Shown here in pieces: positions 22,447 through 32,586 of a DNA stretch of 64,000 nucleotides. Each line of letters opens with the position of its first letter. Position 1 is the stretch's first letter. The position numbers were made by a program, and so were the translations under genes. Source of the DNA: Deuterostichococcus epilithicus (taxonomy: Eukaryota; Chlorophyta; Trebouxiophyceae; Prasiolales; Stichococcaceae). The notes beneath the pieces are model-generated. The model did no database searches. It saw only the letters and a program-made list of their open reading frames with translations, and was not told the DNA's origin. The stretch spans positions 930,012 through 994,011 of the forward strand of contig JAVTLE010000004.1 in the NCBI GenBank assembly GCA_033439295.1, read 5' to 3'.

Positions 22447-25400
22447 TCAGGTGAACCCTTGCGGATTGCACTGCCACCACCAATCGCCGTATCGGGTGCA
22501 GACGCTGCCCTGTGGGACAGCACGGTGCTTGTTTCGGTTGCTGAAAGCTTTGCTTTTGGAAGCTTGCCTGGCGTGGCATTGCGACTGTGAGAGGGTTAGC
22601 ACTAACAGCACTGGAATGGATTTTCACAAGCGCTCTTGCCGCAGTTCCGATGCACACCTGGGCGCAAGTGGTATCGGGCCATGCGCCATTAAAGTCCGGG
22701 AAGTCGGCGTTCCCCGCCCGCCCGCCGCACTGACCCCACACAGCCGCCTGTGCCAGTAGCGGAGCATTGCGGCACAATGTCAAACCCTGCATACAGGATC
22801 TGCCTTGCCTCACCATGCACCACCGCATATATAAGAGCAATACCTGCACAAGCAGCGGCATCAATGATAACCCTTAGTGTTTGGTATCTACAGACAGAAC
22901 GTACAAATGCTTCAACATATCGATTGGACCCAGCACACTTGCAGGAGAGGCGCGCCTGCTTTGTAACGCCAGGGCCACCGCTGGGAGCCTGTGTCGGAAA
23001 AGGCGCTGCAGTCGGTTGCGTCATAGAACCTGTCGATGGGGCCGGGGTCGGCTGCCTCGTGGTCGGCGCTGCTGTTGATGGCTTCGTAGGGGCGCGGGTG
23101 GGTGCGACTGTCGGCAGTGCGGTCGGAGCCGCAGTTGGGGCAGGCGTCGGGCTCGGCACTTTGGTGGGGGCCGCCGTTGCGGGCGTAGCCGATGGTGCGG
23201 GAGTGCTACGTGGTGTGCCGGCAGGCCTGCATGCGGTCATGGCACCATGTCATGCACGCCTCAGGGACGCTGGCACGGTGCAGGGCCTCCTTGTGAAGTG
23301 GTGCCATGCAATCTGGCCAAGGACGCACAGCATGCGGCATGCGCCGACTGCACGGCGCCGGTGCACGGTGTGGCGAGCAGCTGCCATGAAGCGGCGAGAG
23401 CGGACTCAGTGTCAGCGTGCAGGAGCACAACAGCTCGAAGGCGCACGTGATCTTGACGTCTGCGCAATTCAGGAACTTCTCCGGCGTGAAGACCTCGGCA
23501 TCGAACTTCAGGTAGGTGCTGGGGTCGCACGCCGGCAGGTTGCCAGTGCCGCTGTAAGCGCTGACAGCCGCCACATTTGTACCCGGCGCTGCAGCTCATG
23601 GAAGAAGCACAGCGTTAACCGGCAGCACAGATGGTCTTGCCGCGCCTGTCCCAACTTGTGACATGAACGATGATGGGTTTCTGGCGGCCGAAGGTGCGTG
23701 TCCAGGGGCGGCACTCAATGGGTGGCTCTGAAATGACACCCTTTGCACCCTCAGCGGAATGCATGCAGCAGCTTGACTCCTTCACAGTGCCTCGCCCAAG
23801 GGCAGTGCCGGAGCTTACGGTAGCAGGAGTTGCCAGTCACCCAGCGCCACTGCAGGACGCAGCGATCGCAGGTGACGTCCGGCGGCAGCATGAAGCTCTC
23901 CGTCACCGCCATGGCAGCCTGCGTTGGTTGAACTTCACTACTAATTTATTGGAGTCTGGCATTGAGCATGCAGTACGGCACGCAGCGTCCTCCTTGGTCG
24001 AGTTTCACACATGAGGTGGACACATCATAGATCAGCTCTTTGTGCGGCGCGGCATGGCGCTGATGGTGGCTCGTTGAGGCGCCCGGCCATACCCGGCTCG
24101 TCAACCGCCTCGAACTCTGCATCATGCTGTGGCGACACCACTGCTGAAGATGCCGAACTGCCCTACTTCATTCCATTCCTGTTCGGTGGGTTGTCTGCGC
24201 TATGCTGCGCAGCACAGACTGCACACCTTTTCGAATGCCGTGTAGTAGTGATAGAACTCCGGCTCGCCATCGGTGCGCGACAGCCCCGGCTGCTGCTGCG
24301 CCAGCGGCAGACGGTGCGCCGCAAAGCAGTCCTCGGACAGCTCGGCCGCCTCAGCAGCGGCGCTGGGCCCGCTCAGTGGGCACACCCGCAGCTCAAACCT
24401 GCGACCATGTGAACGAGCACATCCCTGGCATATGACGCCGTGCATCGTGATGGCTGCCTCTTCATGTCGCAAGCGAGACAGCTAGGCACAGCATGTGCGG
24501 ATGAGGGCAGGACGTTGTGCGCGACACGTCAGGAGGAAATGGGCGTAGCACCTGCCCCAGTGCCACGCTGTGAATGTCAGTTTCACGGTGATAATCGATC
24601 CCTGCACATGAATTTTACGACATGTCAAGGCAGCACTTCAGGAGAGGGTTCCACGTGGGCCATTGCCGCCCAACAACACGACCTTCTGTGATGCGAGGCT
24701 GACCTTCCTTTTCATTGCGACATCCTGGTCAGACGCAGCTAAGCCGTCTCATGACAAACTCGGCTGGCCAAGCGACTGGGGGCACTGCCCCGTCACCTGC
24801 GCATAGGTGCCCGTGATCATCTGCTTGGCGTACTTGCCGGCATCGGCGTTGGTGGAGCCTGGCGGCTTGACCGAGAAGCGTGGGTCGCTTGCATACTGCC
24901 CACCACACTCTCCGGACCCCTTGCTGTTGAGCGACATGGCCTGCGCCGCACTGGATGAGCACCTCACGGTGGAGCTGGTATGATACAGGAGGAAGCAGTT
25001 CGACTATAATGAGTTGCTGGTCCACAGCCGAGCCGAGTGCGGCGCAGCATGCCCAGAGTGCCAGGACGCTGATACAACCATCATCATCGCATGATTTCCC
25101 CGAGGCAAGAGAAGAAAATTGCTATACATCAGCTAGTATGGCAGAGCAGGCTGGAGCATACTGGGGTGAAAAGGGAATTTAAATCGTAGAAGTCGCCGCC
25201 ATTGGCCCCCGCGGCGAGCCAATTCCGCGCCGCAGGCACCTACAACGTCATCGACGTCCTGGCCCATGAAGGACGCGACATCTCGCAGCAGTCCATCAGA
25301 CGAGCTTTTTGCAGTTGACAGCGTGTCGCCAGCGCTGCTGGGCGGGTGATGCAGTATCCAGTACGGCCGCCAAGCTGGCGCCAGCGGTACTGTCTGCAGC

Positions 25401-25575
25401 CTTTGCAGGTGGGTGATAGCATCCAAGAGAATGCACATTGAGATGCATCCTGTGCAGAAGCAGATCACCACCGCTGCCCCACCTGAAGGTATGCGTGGCC
25501 ACGGACTGCTGGGCACAGGAGCAGCAGCAGCGCAGCCGCAGCCGCAGCCACCGTGCACACGTCTGATGCGCGCAT
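22447..25575 (-). CDS. Secreted AA15-like lytic polysaccharide monooxygenase with Thr/Pro linker and CBM1-like module
   Basis: Copper enzyme predicted to cleave chitin or cellulose oxidatively, outside the cell or in the wall. Ten exons close to 396 codons: 25483-25575, 25162-25239, 24797-24940, 24552-24601, 24227-24398, 23819-23918, 23447-23588, 22968-23226, 22658-22747, 22447-22509. Exon 1 encodes a signal peptide (poly-Ala/Leu core, CPAVRG) and would leave His at the mature N-terminus (HAYLQ), as the histidine brace needs. The second brace His fits TAWHWGRFELRVCP. Other marks are PAARNW, GECGGQYASDP, GKYAKQMITGTYAQ, DVTCDRCVLQWRWVTGNSC and FLNCADVKIT. A ~75-residue Thr/Pro/Ala-rich linker follows, then WGQCGG...TTCAQGSVCTRYGDWWWQC, a CBM1-like fold with aromatic residues and paired Cys. 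The linker end (donor near 22967) is the weakest join. Confidence 0.85.
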
Positions 25576-27000
25576 CCTGTAGCGGTGCGCGCACCTGCAG
25601 CTTACTGTCGGCACCTGTCACATAAACAAGTCACCCGTATGATGTACGAAGACGAAGTACAATTTGGCAAGGTGCATTGAAGTCTTGAATAGGAAGGCGT
25701 TATTGTTTGGAGGATTCTATTCCGGCCAGCAGCCAAATCTCCAATGAACATGGAAGACGCAACAATGCGAGGTGCCTGAAGGCTGGCCAGACAGCCAGGT
25801 ACCATCAGGTTATTGGATGGGTAGATCTGAGCACGCCAAAGGAACAGGAAGCGACACCCGCACGAAACATAGATTTTGATGTGTTAGTGGACTATTCTGG
25901 CATTTTCAGCTTTGCTGACAGCTGAAAGACCAGCAGCAGCCGTACTTTCGATGGCGTTCCGGTGGCGGGATGTTGCAATGGCTGAGCCGTCAGCGGTTCC
26001 GCAACATGTTGGGCACCTTTGCGATCATGATGAGCAGACGTATTAGATGTTTCAAATGTTATTGCGGTGCTAAAGCAGGCTGTGCATCCTTCAGTGACAA
26101 GCTACTTGACTGACCGAGAGTCGACAAAGCGCACCTTGCGACGATGAAAGGATGAGGTTCCTCAAGCAGCTGTGATTTGGAGCACAGAATAAACTCACCC
26201 GACCCTCAGCAACGCCGTGCCGTGCCTTTTATCCTTGCGGCCGAGTGGCTCGCCTCACCCTACGACAGATGTGATGATGCCGAGCCAGATTCAAGACTCT
26301 TGCCAGCATTGCCAGAGCCTGTCCTTTGTCTACGAGCGTGCTCATCTGCGATTCGATTCCTGATTTGAGAAAACAAGGCAGCAGGCGGCGACAGATTTGC
26401 TCAAGCATGGTCACTTATGAAGGCGGGTACCCGCCGACGGTGGCGACGCCGCAAGCAAGACCACTATCGCAGGCTTAGCGTCACGCGCATCATGAATAGC
26501 ATCGTGTCATACAGTTACATACGGTCCTAAATCGTGCTTGATGAGCTTCGCTGCCTAGTGCTAGCACCGTGCTTTCTGCTTCCTGCCGCAATCACCTGCG
26601 ATTGCCGGTGCATGCCACAACTACCAGTAGTACTGCCACGCTCTGTTGTAAACCTCTCTGGCTGAGGCTCCAATTGGACTGCTGACACTCAAATCACTTG
26701 CAAAATGGCAGCAGGCTCCGCCTCTCGTACACACGCGCACGGGCTCTGCCCACTGACCAACACTGCGTGGCAAAGGTGGTCGGCTTGCATTGCCGCCATG
26801 CGACAGACACCAGCGCCGCACCAGCGCAGCGCCAATGGACCCAGCAGCTGCCGGCAGCAATGGCGATGCCCCAACAAAACTCTCAATGTTCAAACCCCCC
26901 TTCGCCCCCTTTCTCCCCGTGCCCGCTCTGCCGTGGCGCAGCCGCCGCCGCCGCGAGGGACCCCTCCGTGCACTGGCACCGGGACGGCAGAAACTTGCCA
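25576..27000. other. Intergenic region, LPMO promoter and MON1 3' flank
   Basis: About 1.4 kb with no open frame that resembles a protein family and no splice-linked exons. It holds the promoter of the minus-strand LPMO (right of 25575) and the 3' flank of MON1. I see no RNA gene or transposon. Confidence 0.55.
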
Positions 27001-30000
27001 TCAAAGCGGCAGGAACAGGTCCGCCTGGCGCGCCTTGAGCCATGCGCACAACGCATTGCATGCGTCCAGCGCCGCTGCCTTGGCCACAAGCGGCTCAAGC
27101 ACCTGCAAGCATCCAGATTTGCAACTGTTCTGACGATGTGTTGGTTGGCAGCGGGGGCATGCTCAAGGCAGCTCGAATGCCAAGCAGCTCGCATGCGTCC
27201 AGCGCCGCGGCCCTGGCCACCACCGGCGCCAGCACCTGCTGGCAGGGACAGGGACAGAAGTCTGCTCAGTCGCGACATGACACAGGGCAATGTGCGCGGG
27301 GCGTGGCGCCCACGGAGCGCTGCCGGCTCGGCTGCCTGTCCTGTCTTGGCCGCCAGCATCAGCAGCAGGGATCCAGCGCAGACATACACAGGTTGACATG
27401 CAATGATGCAAGAGGTATGTGAAGCTGCATGTGGCCGTCAGCGTCCGCTCGAGGGAGCTGAGCATGAGAGCAAGCCGAGCAGACCCCTGGTTGCGTTGGC
27501 GCACGCTTGGCGCTCAAGATGCGACAGGACAGCTGAGGTGACAGGAATTTAACGTGCATCCTCTCCAGAGAGTCGTGTTCTGCAGCCTGGACTCACCGCG
27601 TACAGCACAAACTCGGGGCCCGCATACGCTAGCACAGCATGGTCCGCCTCGGCGGCAAAGTGCATGCGCTGCAGCGGCGCCGGCGGCGGCTCCTGCGCCT
27701 TGGCCGCCGCCGAGGCGGACGTCTTGAGGCCCAGCGAGCCCCGCAGANGCGGCGGCGCGTCGGCGGCTGCCAGCGGCTCCCCGGCGGCGGCGGCGTCGCC
27801 GAACATGGCCACGTGCACGCGCGCGATGGCTGCCATCAGGTCCTGCGGCAGCGGGTGCGGGGGGAAGTTGTAAGGACCTTGAAAGTTGAGGGGTTTTTGA
27901 GATGCCGCAGCTGGTCGGCCGCCTGGCGCGGCGCCCGCTCGCCTGGGCGGTGCTGCCACTGGCTCAGGGCGGCGCTGCCGAACGTGCTAGCCGGGCCGCA
28001 GCTTCCACACAATGACGACGAGGCGGCTGCGCCAGCAGCCGGCAGACGGGTGCCAGCTGATATACATGCTGACCGGGGGACGGCGAACCCAGAATGAGAA
28101 AGGGGCGGCAGCATACCTGCGCGGCGTCAGCGGGTGGCGCCGGCGACAGGTACTGTCGCCGCGCAGGGACATGGTACACAAAATGCCGCAGCGGCCCCGC
28201 CGAGATGGTCACGCGCTCCGCTGCGGCGGCGCCGGCGCCAACGCCGCCTGGTGGCAGGTCGCCGAGCAGCAGCTGACCGCCGCCCCTGCCCGCCGCTGCG
28301 TCCACGAGGGCCTGTGCCGCGCAAAGCACGCGTGCGCAGCTGCCGTCAGGCGTGGGTCGTCGGCGCTGGACCAGGGGTGAGGCACACTGCAGATGCCGCC
28401 TGCAAGGCTCTGTCATTGGGCACCGGCAGCCAGATGAAGCCAGGTGGGGGCGAGGGACACGCCGCGGTGCCTTGCAGTCAATCGTCGGTGCCTTGCAGAT
28501 GTCGTCAGCAACTCACAGGCATACATGTGCATTGTAGGGTTTAAGGGCAGCAGAGCGAGTGAGCGACACCTGGAGGACGCCGCGCCGCTCGAGGTCCGCC
28601 TCCAGGGTTTTGCGGCCCGCCGACAGCGGGCCAAAGGAGTCGGGCGCGGCGGCCAGCAGCGCGACGGCGAGGCCGGAGCCCGGATGCAGGAAGGCGATGT
28701 AGGCGTGTAGGAAGGCGCCGGGGTCGAGCCGCGGCAGGCACACCGGGCACATCGACTCGCCCTGTGCACACAGCTGGGCTTCGAATGTGACCCTATGAAC
28801 TGTTTTGAGACGAGAGCTGAGAGACAGACCTGGAGGAAAAACCATGCGTGCAGCAGGGTCAGCTGACCAAGCCCACGCTGGCTGCTGCTGGACGCCCAGA
28901 AGCGAGCTGCCTACAGCGGGCGCCGACGATGCAGAGATCTGCCACAGGCACAGCCGCTAGGACTGGGTTTTGAGCCGGCTGCAGATGGGCGCAGCGGCGC
29001 CAAGCTGCAGCCGACATGCTGCAGGCAGCGGATGTTGCCAGACCGCCGGCAAGGGCGTCCTGACGCCGCGCCGGGCGAGCTACGGTCGTGTGCCCTCCCT
29101 CCGAGACCGACAGCTGCCTGCTCTCGCGGACCTTGGAGGTCTGCAGATGCAGCTGGCAGGTGCTGCCAGATGCTGCCGGATGCTGGAGACCTGCAGGCGC
29201 TGCTGTCCACCTGGCGCGGCGGGATGCGGGCGCACAGGGAGGGTCGCAGGCAGCAGCAGGGAGGTCGGCGCGGCGCCACCAGGGAGTGTGACCCTGCGAG
29301 TTGCTCGTCAACGTGGCCCCACTCAGGTCTCGATGTCGAGGCAGGGGTCGTTGCTCTTGCCTGGCGCAGGGAGTCGTTGGCGCGCAGAAAGGTCGCCAGC
29401 AGCAGCAGGTCCGAAGGGTGCAGCGGCGGGCTGGCGCGGTGGCCCGCCAGCGCCACCAGCCCCGCGTCGCCCAGCAGCACCCCGTACACCGCGCCGCACT
29501 CCTGCACGACCACGCGGCACACGTGCAGGCTTGAGCAACACGTGTGCGCCTGGACTGCTGTAGCAGGGATCTGCAACAGCAGAGACCTGCAAGCGAGCAC
29601 ACCGCGTCTCGTGAAGTCTGTTGGTCAGCAACTCGGCGGCCGGCCGCTGCGCGCACTGTGCTGTCGAGTAGGACCGAGGGAACAGCAGCAGGCCGCGGAC
29701 CTTGATTGAGGCGAATTTCAAAGTCTGTACCTTGACGGTGGCCTGCAGGGCGTGCACAGCGGCGGCACGCAGGCCCGCGGCCAGCGGCGCGGGCGGGAAG
29801 GCGGGCAGCAGCCCCCAGGGCGCGGCCTCCACCTCGTGCGCCAGCGCCCGCAGCACCGGCCCTGTGCCCACTGCGCGGGGGCAGCAACTGACTGGAATTG
29901 TACGTTTCGAATTGTGTATTCCGCGCTCGTGGGTGGCTCGGCGGCGCACGCCTGCAGCATTGGCCCCCTGCCCACAGCGTGCGGGCAGCGGCAGGGGCCT

Positions 30001-32547
30001 TGTCCTCAGTATGCCTTCGATACTCCCTGCGACCAGCAGGGCGCGGCGCAGTATCCTTTGCACTGCTTTCGCATCCCAGCTGCATGCCAAGGGTCACAGG
30101 GGCAGCCCAAGCAAAGGTGATCCAAGGCGGTAGCTTGCAGTCCGGCGTCTCGAGGCAGGCACGCGGAACCCCTGAAATTTGCCGAGCCCCTGGCAGGCGC
30201 ACCCAGTAGGCTGCGGCCATCGTAGCGCGGGTTGCGCGCGAACAGGCGGTCGATGGCGTTGGTTACGATCAGCGTGATGAGGCCGTGCAGGGCGTCTAGC
30301 CGCCGCCGCAGCGCCGCCGTCGGCTCGCCGCCGGCGGACGTCGCAACCAGCAGCAGCGGCCCGCGCTGCGCCATCACCACCAGGTGGCGGCCCGACCTGA
30401 GCACGCAGAGTTCATTTGAGATTCCTGTGGTTTCAAGACATGATGGTCCTAAAGAGAGGGTTCTCCAGAGGGAACGAGATGGAGTCATGCCTGAAGCCGC
30501 TCCTGGAGGTCAACCGTCATCTGCTCCGCTCAAGGCAGGGAAACAAAAAGCAAGCAGGGGTGCGCCACGCAGGGGAAGGGACTGGGGGTGGGCAGATCCG
30601 CTTGTGGCGACGGTGTGGCGGCATGGCGGTGTGGCGAGCGGCGCAGCGGTGCGAATGCAGCTGGGCTGCCGGTCAGGGAGGTTTGCGGCATGAAAGGAAG
30701 CAGGAAGCAGAGAGCGCACCTGATGCTCTGGATGGTGTCGCCACGGTCGGCGGCAAAGGCCGACAGCGCCTGGATGAGTGCCATGAAGCTGGCCAGGGCA
30801 CCCTCTTCCCCATGCCGCGTGAATAGCGGCTTGCCTGAGAGAAAAAATAACCAGACTTTCAACCACCGCAATGTACCGTGTCGGACAAACATCGCCTGGA
30901 CGAGTGCCGCGACGGGCGCCCTCCTCTCCATGCCGCATAAAGCAGCGGCTCGCCTGCAAGCAACGACCAATGTCAACGGACTTCAGCCGGCCGATACCGC
31001 ATACACAGCAGCGTGCCTGCGAGCAGACAGACAAGCTGGGCAGAGCGCCTCCCACATGCCTCGTGAACTGCATTTAGCCTGCATCGTAGTGCTTCAGTCG
31101 GCTGCGTTCAGCGGGCCGTGCCGCGTGAACAGCAGGATGCCTGAGCTTGCCTGCGACAGCACCCCGGCTAGCGCCTTCAGCCGCATGGTTTGGCAGGCTG
31201 TGCGAGGTCTGCTGGGCCGCAAGGAATGCAGCTTCGGAGCCACCTTGATTCTGGCCCATCCGAAGTTTTAACGAGAACAAGTGATTGCAACAGCGCAGCA
31301 TGCCTGCATGCGTGAGGATGAAGAAGTGCCGCGTCTGCCGCCGCCACGCCAGGCTCTGCTCGCCCTGCGCATCGTCCGTGCTCGGCACGGGGGCGCTGGC
31401 CGGGACAGATGCTGCCTCAGTGACCGGCGCCGCCGCCTGCGGCTCTGATGGTGCCGTCCTAAGCAGCTCGCTGGGCTTGCTGCCTGCGGCGGCGCCGCTG
31501 ACACCAGCAGCACTGTCGGCCGTCGGGGAGCCGCACATGGGAGCACTGCCGGCAGCGGCGGCGGGGGCGGCGCTACTGGCTGCGACGACGGCGTCACGGC
31601 CCGCGGCTCTGGAGCCGCCCCCGCTGCCGCCGGTGGGGCTGCCAGGGCTGCCCACCCCAGGGCTGCCGCGGGACGGCCGCCTGCTGCCGCCGGCGGGTGA
31701 GCTGCGCCGCTCCCAGGCGTCCGAGACCGCGGCAAAGGGCACCTCGCTGGGGTCCACCTGGCACCACAAAGGGCCTGGTTGAAGGTGACATGAGCATGCA
31801 ACGGAAAGTGCAGGCAGGGAATGCGTATCTGCCTATGGGGCTCTGGCAACCGCAGGTATGCCCAGCGTGTCATGTAAGCATGTGGTACGGAGACACAGTC
31901 GCGCTGCAGGGCTTGTTGCCAAGTCACAGGGTGATGCGCTTGCCAAGAGCGACCGGGGACATGGTGTCAGTACAGTCGGCACCTGCCACTTTGGCAGGCC
32001 GCCGGGCGCCTCCAGCTGCTGGGGATACGCGTCTGGCGGCGGCGGCAGGGTGGCCGCTGCCGGCGCCGGCGCCGCGCGCAGATGCGGCAGCACCCCCGGA
32101 AGCGGCCACGGCGTCGGCGGCATCGGCTGCGGCCCCATCGCCAGACCCGCCTGCGCAGCGTCATCATCGTGTGCTGTAACCGAGGACTACAACCGGAGGG
32201 GCCAGCGTGATTGCGACAGGCTTAAGTCGCAAACCGATGCGCATCCGGAGTATCTTGATATGATGATGGGACCTTTGGCAGGGCTGTGCATGGAGGTTCA
32301 CGTCCGGAGCAGGCATGCGCTTGCAGCAGGGGCTCGGCTGGTGCAGCGAAGTTCGAACGCGCAGGTCACACACCTGCGCGGCCGGCGGCAGTGGGCGCCG
32401 CCTGCCGCCCGGCATGCCGCCCTGCGCGCCGAGCGTGAAGCGCGGACGCTCGGCTCCAGGGTGCAGCTGCTCCTCTGGGGCCCCCCAGTCAGGTGGCGGC
32501 GGCGGTGCGCCATCCGCGTGCTGTCCACCCGCAGATTGCTCCACTGG

Positions 32548-32586
<39 letters not shown>

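Noticed and set aside
22750-23661. Plus-strand Gly/Val-rich frame with repeated VGAAVG-type runs
   Set aside because: It is the antisense shadow of the Thr/Pro-rich LPMO linker on the minus strand.
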